Positions 1 through 5,822 of a stretch of DNA of 7,521 bases are shown in pieces. Source of the stretch: Kiritimatiellia bacterium (lineage in GTDB: Bacteria; Verrucomicrobiota; Kiritimatiellia; UBA8416; JAIOPI01); assembly GCA_028822745.1 (NCBI GenBank), contig JAPKCZ010000092.1, forward strand, positions 1 to 7,521, written 5' to 3'. The position numbers were made by a program, and so were the translations under genes. Position 1 is the first letter of the stretch. Every line of letters begins with the position of its first letter. The notes beneath the pieces are model-generated. The model saw only the letters and a list, made by a program, of their open reading frames with translations, was not told the origin of the DNA and searched no databases.

Positions 1-190
1 CTGGTCGCATTTTTTTTGCGCTACGTCTTTTCGTCAAAAGAAATGCGACCACCGCACGACGCCACGTTCCGGCTGCGTCACTAGAAATGCGACCAATCCG
101 GACTCGTGCCAGAAGAGTTGCGACCAGCCTCAAAACCACCGCATAAGAAATGCGACTGGCGACGTGGCATGTCACAAGAAATACGCCCTT
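1..190. repeat. Phased direct repeats, possible multi-site end of a transposable element
   Basis: The motif GAAATGCGACC or a near copy starts at 40, 84, 115 (GAGTTGCGACC), 147 (GAAATGCGACT) and 178 (GAAATACGCCC). The spacings are 44, 31, 32 and 31 bases, so the last four copies sit about three helical turns apart on one face. An inverted copy, TGGTCGCATTT, lies at 2-12. Ends built from several like-oriented transposase-binding sites are known for IS21-family and Tn7-like elements. By that logic the element body would lie to the left of the window and its boundary near 190. No transposase gene and no target-site duplication is visible here, so the assignment is inference. Alternatives are iteron-like or other protein-binding arrays. 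Confidence 0.4.
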
Positions 191-500
191 CCAGACGCCC
201 TACTGGCCTGAGGGCTTTGACGATGGTTAGGTAGTTGGATGTGCGGTAAAACGTACGTAGAGCATTGGGGAGCAGGGCACTCGTGCCACCAGGGGATTTT
301 TTAGACCTACTAAGGCTTCCATTGCTGCTATCGCTTTTCCTTTTTTTGGATCCGAAACGGCGCGTGCCGGCGTGGAGAGGATCCGACGCTCCGTAAAGGA
401 CGCAGATGATTCCGCATCACTTGCTCCTATCTATCGTTTGATAGAAAGGTCTTTCTGCAGATTGCAGTCGCTTGTCCTTGATGGGCTTTCTGCTTTCGGC
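191..500. other. Gene-free stretch with no supported feature
   Basis: I find no credible gene, RNA or terminator here. The 60-codon plus-strand ORF at 372-554 starts inside this stretch but runs through the CRP site and most of the promoter of the next gene. It has no recognisable protein features. A short direct repeat GGATCCGA occurs at about 348 and 379. A small GGCA/TGCC hairpin at 276-287 lacks an adjacent T-run. Confidence 0.5.
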
Positions 501-502
501 TC

Positions 503-518
503 TGTGAGCAAGATCACA
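503..518. promoter_or_regulatory. CRP/Clp-type operator upstream of the membrane-protein operon
   Basis: TGTGA-N6-TCACA with perfect half-sites; the symmetry extends one base outward on each side (502-519). This is the consensus for CRP, Vfr and Clp regulators. It lies about 100 bases upstream of the preferred start at 614. Its centre (510.5) would be near -52 relative to a start point predicted from the -10 at 551-556. That is not one of the classic activating positions (-41.5 or -61.5), so repression or a different promoter is possible. Confidence 0.65.
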
Positions 519-527
519 GTCGCACCG

Positions 528-556
528 TTGCATTATCAGTACCACCCGGTTTAAAT
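528..556 (+). promoter_or_regulatory. Candidate sigma70 promoter for the 614-2701 operon
   Basis: A TTGCAT -35 (528-533) and a TTAAAT -10 (551-556) are separated by exactly 17 bases, just downstream of the CRP-type site. The hexamers match consensus only partly, 3 of 6 and 4 of 6. A start point near 563 would leave only about 12 bases before the GTG at 575, which argues for a downstream start codon. Confidence 0.45.
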
Positions 557-613
557 CCATGAGCCGCAGCAGAAGTGGGCTCAGGGATTCGGCCCCATAA
601 ACCAAGGACGCGG

Positions 614-2230
614 ATGGCGAGGAGCGCTATCCGCCGCTTCAGGGGTCATAGCGTGAAAAACACTCGAGAATCCCGGACTGAGAGCCGGGATAAGCTGAGT
701 CGAGCGAAGGAACTCGTCAAGGCCATCCATCCGAAACCTTGGCAGAAATATGGAGACACTGCGCTGGAAGCACTGGCCAAGGAGCCGCTCCAGACAGTCT
801 TTCGCATCGCCGCCGCCTCGGGCTTCTCGTGGCTGCTAATTTATTGGTCCTCGATCGACTACGTCCCCGACGTCACCCTTGCCAGTCTGCTGCTGATGCT
901 GGTTTCCGCGGCGCTCGTCGGGGCCTTCATCGTCATCGAGTGCGCCCTTATCTTCGTTCTTCCGCACTTGATGTGGGGGAGCTTCTGGGATGGCGTCACG
1001 TCTCTCCAAAAGCCGCTTGAACCGGTCATCGTCAATGGCGTTCCCCAGACGCCGGAACCCCAATATCCGCAAAAGCAGTTCTTCTGGTCGAGCATCTGGA
1101 TTCTGATCACCATGATCGCGGCCCTGCTTACTTGGAACCTTTTCGCCAAGCAAGGGGACTACATTTGCTTCATTCTCGCCATCACGCTCTTCCTGGAAGG
1201 GCTGATATTCGTGGTCGAGCTTTTGCGCAGGCTCAATCAGCGCAGTTCGTGGATGCCCATCGCGGAGCCTGCCTGGCTGATCATCGCAATCTCGGCATGC
1301 ACCCTTGCGCCGTTCTTTCTTGCCTATCCAATTGTTTGGAATGGCATCACGGATCGTGACTTCGGGCTCTGGTTCTTGATGGGATTGGAGACGGTTGCAC
1401 TCTGCTTCCTGATCTGGCTCGGATCGTTCCCGCCGCACACGTATCGGAATTCGCGCGGCCGTACCGCCGTCATGTTCGCTGTGGCGTTTATTCCGGTGGT
1501 TTTCATTCCGTTTGGTGTCACCGGGCAAATCGCCAAAGCGGTCGCGTCCAAGCTGGGACTTACCCAGCCAAGCGTGAATCTCTATGTAAAGGCCGACGCC
1601 TGTCCCGCCCTACCTGATTGGCTCGTCGGCACGACCTGTCCAGTCACAGCAGACGCGAGCTTTGGCTCGAATGCCGCAGGCGACACTGGAGCTGACCCTA
1701 ATGCCAGTCACGCCAGCGCCGTCACGGAAGTGATCCACCACGCCCCTCGTGCTGGCACGAGCGTGCTTTATGGCATCAAGGTACTGAATCGCATCGGACC
1801 GCAGTGGCTGCTCGAAGCTACATTCACCCCCGATTGCCCGCCTCAAACATCGCAGCCGGCAACCTCGCCGGCCGTTCAGGCCTCAACGGCGGTGCCGGCA
1901 TCGACGTCAGCTCCCGCAGTTTATCGATTCACGCTTCGGTCGGATCAGATTCTCTCGGCCGGCGAGGTGAGAACTCCAAGCGTAGATCAGCTCAAAACGT
2001 TACGGTGTGCACCTCCTGCCGCCCTGTCGGAGCCGTCCACCCCAACGGTTAGCGGGCCACCGCCCGCAACGCTGCATTGCCCCGAGCCCCCGCCACCGCC
2101 ACCCCCGCATCGGCCTCGGCCTCATCGCCCCCCGCCTTCGCCGGACGCAACGAGTTGCGGGGCCGTGCCGCCTGGCTCGGCCATGGGGGCATCCAAGATG
2201 CCTTCTGATTCAGCACCAGGTGCAAAGTGA
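614..2230 (+). CDS. Multi-pass membrane protein with periplasmic proline-rich C-terminus, unknown function
   Basis: I do not recognise this 538-residue protein. A basic N-terminus is followed by hydrophobic segments at about residues 63-80, 87-120 (long, possibly two), 156-178, 183-203, 220-241, 250-272 and 284-305: seven or eight helices. After them comes a soluble part, inferred to be periplasmic, with Cys330 and Cys342 bracketing a PALPDWLVGTT stretch. The tail is rich in Ala/Ser/Thr/Pro and contains a run of seven prolines at about 492-498. The reading frame is open from a GTG at 575. I prefer ATG 614 because AAGGA lies five bases before it and the likely promoter is at 528-556. GTG 653, preceded by AGGGG, is a real alternative giving a 525-residue protein. 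It is probably the first gene of an operon: its TGA overlaps the ATG of the next small ORF (TGATG). Confidence is high that it is a gene and low for any role. Confidence 0.85.
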   Translation: MARSAIRRFRGHSVKNTRESRTESRDKLSRAKELVKAIHPKPWQKYGDTALEALAKEPLQTVFRIAAASGFSWLLIYWSSIDYVPDVTLASLLLMLVSAALVGAFIVIECALIFVLPHLMWGSFWDGVTSLQKPLEPVIVNGVPQTPEPQYPQKQFFWSSIWILITMIAALLTWNLFAKQGDYICFILAITLFLEGLIFVVELLRRLNQRSSWMPIAEPAWLIIAISACTLAPFFLAYPIVWNGITDRDFGLWFLMGLETVALCFLIWLGSFPPHTYRNSRGRTAVMFAVAFIPVVFIPFGVTGQIAKAVASKLGLTQPSVNLYVKADACPALPDWLVGTTCPVTADASFGSNAAGDTGADPNASHASAVTEVIHHAPRAGTSVLYGIKVLNRIGPQWLLEATFTPDCPPQTSQPATSPAVQASTAVPASTSAPAVYRFTLRSDQILSAGEVRTPSVDQLKTLRCAPPAALSEPSTPTVSGPPPATLHCPEPPPPPPPHRPRPHRPPPSPDATSCGAVPPGSAMGASKMPSDSAPGAK

Positions 2231-2367
2231 TGACGATATCCATCCAGGCCTTCTCCGAGCTTCCGGGGGTGCGCTTTCCTGGCGCTGGAGCCTACGCGCA
2301 GACGAAGCGTTCCTGGTGTATAGAGTCATTTGAGCTGGACAACGAGCGGTTGCGCAGCAACACATAA
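2230..2367 (+). CDS. Overlapping 45-residue ORF between two operon genes, unknown function
   Basis: The ATG overlaps the stop of the membrane-protein gene as TGATG (2228-2232), the usual arrangement for translational coupling. The ORF runs 45 codons to TAA at 2365-2367. The product begins MTISIQAFSELPGV and ends ELDNERLRSNT; it is soluble, with one cysteine (residue 30) and no membrane segment. The next start codon (TTG 2381) and its GGAGG follow within 14 bases, so this ORF fills the gap between its neighbours almost exactly. There is only a weak AGGTG upstream. It could be a real small protein, a leader that couples translation, or a decayed remnant. I recognise no homologue. Confidence 0.45.
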   Translation: MTISIQAFSELPGVRFPGAGAYAQTKRSWCIESFELDNERLRSNT

Positions 2368-2380
2368 AGCGGAGGCCGTC

Positions 2381-2701
2381 TTGGAACAGACCCATATCGT
2401 CACCGCCCTGGATTTGGATGCTTTTGCAGAGACCAAACTCTCCGAAGGCGCCATCCCCGAACTGATCTGGCTGCTGATCAATCAGTCAGTGTCCGATTTG
2501 ACCCGATGCCGGATACCTTACGGAGACGCCGTCAGCCAGGTCGGCTACGACGGTCTTGTTGAAACCCTTGGATTCAAGGGGATACGCATTTTAGCCGTTA
2601 GGAGGTGGCCGGCGGTATCCCAAATGTATCGAACCAACGAGACTATCCCATCGAAGCCTGCGGAAACGAGTCTCTATCCACCTCGACTTCCGACCGTCTA
2701 A
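2381..2701 (+). CDS. 106-residue protein resembling the N-terminal domain of a large protein; probably truncated
   Basis: The start chosen is TTG 2381, because GGAGG at 2371-2375 lies five bases upstream. The frame is open from a TTG at 2330, which lacks such a site. Residues 20-60 read as an amphipathic segment (AIPELIWLLINQSVSDL) followed by RIPYGDAVSQVGYDGLVE. From memory, this matches a pattern at the N-terminus of large bacterial proteins: 'LP.LI..L', then 'fPaGdsv..pGwDG.v', normally continuing into 'fVP.G.S.WE.g'. Here the similarity stops right after GYDGLVETLGFKG, and the last 35 residues look like random continuation. I therefore infer a gene cut off by deletion or frameshift, leaving one domain. 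I could not find the expected continuation in the other two frames just downstream. The product may be non-functional. It is the last gene of the plus-strand operon. Confidence 0.6.
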   Translation: MEQTHIVTALDLDAFAETKLSEGAIPELIWLLINQSVSDLTRCRIPYGDAVSQVGYDGLVETLGFKGIRILAVRRWPAVSQMYRTNETIPSKPAETSLYPPRLPTV

Positions 2702-2835
2702 CGGCGAGTCGCCCTGTCCCATCATCTGATTCCCCATATGTTCCTCTGAACTCGATTTTCACATCAATCCGAAACTGCCACATGCGAGGACGTGGTGACG
2801 GCTTCTACTCCGAGCGACACAAGCCGCTCACTCAA
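2702..2835. other. Convergent intergenic region without a clear terminator
   Basis: This region lies between the ends of the plus-strand operon and the minus-strand exported gene. The only secondary-structure candidate is a very short GGCG/CGCC hairpin at 2703-2713 with no T-run. If the 106-residue gene is truncated, the deletion or rearrangement point should lie at or just before this stretch. Confidence 0.4.
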
Positions 2836-3192
2836 CTACGGATAGACGAAGACCCCCATTATCATTGGTCTATTGGCACTGCACTGCGTGTTATTGACGA
2901 CGACGCTAACCGCTTTCCCGGCAGCCAACGCCATGAGAGCAGCAGCATAGTAGGTCTTATATCCTGGAGACGACGAATCGACTATGTACTGGTCGGTGTC
3001 CGGGCAGTTGGCAGGGTTAACAAGCGGCTGCCCGGCAGTTTGGATTCCGAACGCGTCATAGCCCCAACCCGTCGGCATTCCCGTAATCAAATGGGCGTTG
3101 CTGACCGTCTGAGCCGTCGCGGTCGAAATCCCGAGCATCGTGACCAACAACACCCAGCAGGAAGCAGCCTTAATTCCGCTGATATTTCTCAT
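2836..3192 (-). CDS. Small exported protein with two cysteines
   Basis: The 118-residue product has a clear Sec signal peptide: MRNISGIK, a hydrophobic core ending near residue 22, then an ATA-Q cleavage site after residue 27, leaving about 91 mature residues. Cys63 and Cys104 are the only cysteines in the mature part and could pair. The segment YYAAALMALAAGKAVSVVV (81-99) followed by the second Cys and RPMI resembles small secreted proteins of proteobacteria of unknown function, which share a '..A..lAAla.GK.v.v.v....C' end. The frame extends upstream to 3255, but ATG 3192 gives a proper signal peptide and has GGGGA six bases before it. A perfect CRP-type site lies about 180 bases upstream. 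The gene converges with the plus-strand operon, 134 bases apart. A periplasmic or secreted location is well supported; its role is unknown. Confidence 0.85.
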   Translation of the reverse strand: MRNISGIKAASCWVLLVTMLGISTATAQTVSNAHLITGMPTGWGYDAFGIQTAGQPLVNPANCPDTDQYIVDSSSPGYKTYYAAALMALAAGKAVSVVVNNTQCSANRPMIMGVFVYP

Positions 3193-3344
3193 GAGAATTC
3201 CCCAATCGCGATGTGCTTTCAACGTGATCAATGTGGCCATGTGCTTGAGCCCCAATGGCCACTACGTTACTGCTCCCCTTCAGAAAAGCGCGACGTCTTA
3301 ACGCCTACGCGGCAGGCCCTATGAGGCACGTAGCGAGGGCCCTT

Positions 3345-3350
3345 GGTCAA
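3345..3350 (-). promoter_or_regulatory. Possible -35 element for the small exported gene
   Basis: Read on the minus strand this is TTGACC. Its centre is 30 bases downstream of the centre of the CRP-type site, so that site would sit near -62, the classic class I activating position. No good -10 follows at 17-18 bases; the nearest candidates are weak. That is common for activator-dependent promoters but leaves this tentative. Confidence 0.3.
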
Positions 3351-3369
3351 TCATGCAACCCCTCCTCGT

Positions 3370-3385
3370 TGTGATCCACATCACA
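3370..3385. promoter_or_regulatory. CRP/Clp-type operator upstream of the small exported gene
   Basis: TGTGA-TCCACA-TCACA, with symmetry extending to seven-base arms TTGTGAT/ATCACAA at 3369-3386, so it is close to the ideal CRP site. It lies between the end of gspK and the start of the exported gene, both on the minus strand, so the exported gene is the likely target. A shorter palindrome, TGTGTGTCACA (3403-3413), is nearby and could be a weak second site. Confidence 0.75.
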
Positions 3386-3460
3386 AATGATGCTTGACCA
3401 TCTGTGTGTCACATTTTCGTAACTGTTGTTACTGCTCTCACCTCCAGCACTTTCGCCGCT

Positions 3461-4408
3461 TCAATCTGTATTGAAGCTGTGCGAAACAACCGTCGCCCCA
3501 CCGGATGACCAGATGATGTTGCTGTAGAGTTGCATCCGCACCCCATCGACGTCGACAGCGGCCTGCAGCTGGAAATAATTGCTGCTTACGCCAACAAACG
3601 ACGTCAGGTTCGGATCTTTTGGGAGCACGTTTCGTGCAATCGCATCCTGCACGCTGGTTGCCGGATTGCTCGCTCGTTCCACAATGAATTGGCTGAATCC
3701 TCCGCCTCCTCCCGATGCGCCGCTTAGAGATTCCAGGACGGGCAAAGGTGCCGTGTTGATGTTGATCCTTGCACTGGTCGTCGGCAGTGTCGTGATATAG
3801 GGATAGAGTGCTTCGTACACCTGAGGTGTCATGCCGCGCACCGCTAGTAGTTCGGAAGGGCTCTTCATCAGACGATTGGACGTCCGATACGGCGTCTGAA
3901 GCGACATGTAATAGATGTCCTCGGCCCCAACCCCCGCCCAGGGATCGCTGTCGAAATCGATCCAATCGCGGATTGCGGGGCCCAGGTCGGTCACGTTTGA
4001 TCCACTAAGCGCCGGGATACTGGCCACGAGCCGCTGAAACTGTTCCATGTACGGAGCGGGATTGAGCGCTCCAAAGTTGTTGATGTTGAAGCGCCCCTGC
4101 AGGTCCGTCAGCGTGGCCGCAGCCACACCATGATCGATCGGAAACCCGGTTATGGGGCGTGCCCAAGGATCGCCGAGGCTGGTATATCCGCGCTGCAGAG
4201 TCGCCGAGTTGCGTTGCAGTATCGAACACACCCAGGACTCGATGCTCAGGGCATACCATTCGGCCTGTTCCGATCCCTGGAGGTTACTCGTCCGATGGAG
4301 AGCGACATTGGCCGACGTGATCATCGAAACAGCGGCAATTGCCGCAAGGGCCACCACAAAAATGGCGGTGATCAACGCAATTCCGGTCTGCCCCTTCCTT
4401 TTCGTCAA
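3461..4408 (-). CDS. gspK: Type II secretion system minor pseudopilin GspK
   Basis: The product has 315 residues, the normal size for GspK, the large minor pseudopilin that with GspI and GspJ forms the tip of the T2SS pseudopilus in the periplasm. A nine-residue basic leader, MTKRKGQTG, ends in the Gly cut by the prepilin peptidase. It is followed by a hydrophobic helix (10-30). Residue +5 of the mature protein is Thr, consistent with GspK being the pseudopilin that lacks Glu5. Family landmarks are DLQGRFNINN (102-111), DWIDFDSDP (148-156), GAEDIYY (161-167), the SEL..VRGM segment (185-193) and ININTAPLPVL (215-225). The start is TTG: an in-frame TGA lies two codons upstream, and GGGGAG sits six bases before it. 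No gspJ precedes it and no gspL follows, so this copy is outside the usual operon order. Confidence 0.95.
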   Translation of the reverse strand: MTKRKGQTGIALITAIFVVALAAIAAVSMITSANVALHRTSNLQGSEQAEWYALSIESWVCSILQRNSATLQRGYTSLGDPWARPITGFPIDHGVAAATLTDLQGRFNINNFGALNPAPYMEQFQRLVASIPALSGSNVTDLGPAIRDWIDFDSDPWAGVGAEDIYYMSLQTPYRTSNRLMKSPSELLAVRGMTPQVYEALYPYITTLPTTSARININTAPLPVLESLSGASGGGGGFSQFIVERASNPATSVQDAIARNVLPKDPNLTSFVGVSSNYFQLQAAVDVDGVRMQLYSNIIWSSGGATVVSHSFNTD

Positions 4409-4506
4409 CGCTCACTCCCCAGTAGCGTCGTCTCTACCGATCAGCGGCGACAAGAGCGGCCGCGGGGCGGTCCCTTTCAATTACCGGCTTGACACACAAG
4501 AATGGA

Positions 4507-4638
4507 TCAATTGAGAAGGTCATAGTCGAATGTTGGATACCCCGGCTGCGGTGCGAAACATGCGGCAGAGACGACGAAATCGACTTTCCTGCCGCCGAGG
4601 TAGGCAGCGAGCAGCAGGGCATATTGGTTTTCACTCAG
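4507..4638 (-). pseudogene. C-terminal remnant of a small exported protein
   Basis: In the frame ending at TGA 4507-4509, the sequence starting LSENQYALLLAAYLGG, then RKVDFVVSAAC, then GYPTFDYDLLN looks like protein. It resembles the C-terminal part of the intact exported protein at 2836-3192: YALLLAAYLGGRKVDFVV-C against YAAALMALAAGKAVSVVV-C, about 9 identities over 23 positions by eye. No signal peptide or start codon precedes it. Upstream, this frame is only the shadow of the AgmX/PglI-like gene, whose last codons it overlaps (4631-4638). I infer a decayed or recombined relative of the exported family, joined to the end of the preceding gene. The remainder up to gspK (4409-4506) holds only the gspK ribosome-binding site. 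Confidence 0.45.
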
Positions 4639-5560
4639 GCTGAAAATCAATCGGATACGCAGGGAAGGTAAATTGGAACGCGTTCTCGGAAGGAAATCTG
4701 AATAGACGAATTTGAGAGACAATCCGCCGCTCGAAATCCGGTGCCGCGAACGTACTGGACACCAACAAGCAATCCACGACGGCACCGCCTGGGGCAACGG
4801 TGAGCCTGACGACGATGCGACCGACGCCCATACTGGGATGCTCCCGCACCGCATAGTCGTAGAGCACGGCCAGCGGCCACTTGTTGCGCTCGAAAACACG
4901 TCGGATTTCATCAAGATCCCGATGATCGGATGGCGGCCCCACCTGAAGGCGCGGTGCGCCATTGACCATCCCGTCCGAATTGGCAGCGTCGGAGCGCCCA
5001 GCGGAATTGTCTTTCGCGGCTACGCCTTTGGACGACGCCATGCTGGATACCAGCGGTTGCTGCGTAGAGATGGTATTGAAATTCTGGTCGCGGATTTCGC
5101 GAGGCTGATTTCGGATAACGCGTGTTCCCAGAACTTTCTCCGCATCCGCGCTCGCAGCCGGATCAGTCGCAGGCGTATTGACGGGTTTGCGCGGCGCCTT
5201 GGGCGTAGTCGCTAGATGTAACTTCTCGGGCGCCTCGGAAACGGACCTTGGTGATTCGCGCGGAGGCAGCGGATCGACGTGCTCCGCGAGTTTGACCGAG
5301 TAGCGCACCCCATCATAAGTGCCTACAGGCATCCTTTTCGTTTCCCATTGGAACAAGGATAGAAACCAAGCCAGAATAGCGATAGAAGCTGCGACGATCC
5401 CGGCGACGCGTCTGAATTGGAGATCTGCTTCCTCGGCCAGCGTCCAGCTCTCCCAGCGAATAATGTAGACTTGCTGAACCGTCAGAGGGATCTGCTGAGA
5501 CTCCTGAAGGGTGTCTGAACGCTTTGGTAAATGCGTGGCAGCAAAGGCGCCCGTCTCCAC
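4631..5560 (-). CDS. Single-pass membrane protein with TonB-like AgmX/PglI C-terminal domain
   Basis: The product has 309 residues: a cytoplasmic N-terminus of about 50, one membrane helix at 52-70 (VAGIVAASIAILAWFLSLF), and a Pro/Ala/Ser/Asp-rich linker at about 95-210 that could span the periplasm. The C-terminal domain covers about 212-309. That domain reads DLDEIRRVFERNKWPLAVLY, then REHPSMGVGRIVVRLTVAPGG, then VSSTFAAPDFERRIVSQI and a final FPAYPIDF. This is the pattern of the AgmX/PglI C-terminal domain, a TonB-like fold first named from Myxococcus gliding and secretion proteins. The overall plan matches energy transducers or envelope-spanning linkers. I cannot name its partner; no ExbB/ExbD-like gene is present. 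The start is GTG 5560, with GAGGAGGA about seven bases upstream. It follows the immunity candidate by 58 bases and may be co-transcribed with it. The final codons overlap the remnant at 4507-4638, so its very end may be altered. Confidence 0.85.
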   Translation of the reverse strand: METGAFAATHLPKRSDTLQESQQIPLTVQQVYIIRWESWTLAEEADLQFRRVAGIVAASIAILAWFLSLFQWETKRMPVGTYDGVRYSVKLAEHVDPLPPRESPRSVSEAPEKLHLATTPKAPRKPVNTPATDPAASADAEKVLGTRVIRNQPREIRDQNFNTISTQQPLVSSMASSKGVAAKDNSAGRSDAANSDGMVNGAPRLQVGPPSDHRDLDEIRRVFERNKWPLAVLYDYAVREHPSMGVGRIVVRLTVAPGGAVVDCLLVSSTFAAPDFERRIVSQIRLFRFPSENAFQFTFPAYPIDFQPE

Positions 5561-5618
5561 GCTCTAGTCCTCCTCACAATCTTAGAACATGTCGAAATAA
5601 TCTCACTTATTCATTTTG

Positions 5619-5795
5619 TCATTCTTTTCGCGGCTGTGCGGCATCCTCTTCATTGTGTAGATCAAAGACGTTGCCCTCGCCATATTTCACCTCCAATTTT
5701 TCCATGGCCTCATCAAGAGTTTCGGCAAGTACGCTAACACGCTGACCAGGCTGGTCAGAATTGTGCACCCAAATAATGGCGCGGTAGAGCTTCAC
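5619..5795 (-). CDS. Candidate immunity protein for the Rhs toxin, 58 residues
   Basis: The gene runs from GTG at 5795 to TGA at 5619-5621. GAGG lies eight bases before the GTG, and the start is 27 bases after the Rhs stop. The product begins MKLYRAIIWVHNSDQPG, continues QRVSVLAETLDEAMEKLEVK and ends DLHNEEDAAQPRKE. It is small, soluble and acidic toward its C-terminus, with an alternation that suggests strand-strand-helix-strand (residues 2-11, 18-26, 27-39, 43-47). Immunity genes of Rhs and contact-dependent toxins normally sit immediately downstream of the toxin tip on the same strand, which is exactly this position. The segment is AT-rich like the toxin tip, as expected when the pair is swapped together. 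I do not recognise the sequence family, so the role rests on position and size. Confidence 0.72.
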   Translation of the reverse strand: MKLYRAIIWVHNSDQPGQRVSVLAETLDEAMEKLEVKYGEGNVFDLHNEEDAAQPRKE

Positions 5796-5822
5796 GTAAC
5801 CATCCTCGATTTCCTTATTTTT

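Noticed and set aside
1..190. CRISPR array
   Set aside because: The repeats are only about 11 bases and imperfect, with irregular first spacing. They do not have the 24-40-base repeats of a CRISPR.
372..554. 60-codon plus-strand ORF before the membrane-protein gene
   Set aside because: No RBS of note. It runs through a perfect CRP site and most of a promoter, and its product resembles nothing.
836..1528. 230-codon minus-strand ORF inside the membrane-protein gene
   Set aside because: Its product is highly charged and Arg/Glu-rich, typical of a shadow frame opposite hydrophobic codons.
2605..3324. 239-codon plus-strand ORF antisense to the small exported gene
   Set aside because: No recognisable protein character, basic and low-complexity in places. 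The opposite strand has a clear signal peptide, RBS and stop at 2836-3192.
3314..3341. GGCCCT/AGGGCC hairpin as a terminator after gspK
   Set aside because: A six-base stem with a 15-base loop and no T-run on either strand. It also lies where the promoter of the next gene is expected.
3438..3965. 175-codon minus-strand ORF overlapping gspK
   Set aside because: It lies in another frame of a confidently identified gspK and is Arg/Gln/His-rich without family features.
4507..4962. A full 151-residue gene in this minus-strand frame
   Set aside because: Only the last 44 residues look like protein. The rest is a Ser/Arg/Trp-rich shadow of the AgmX/PglI-like gene, and no signal peptide is present.
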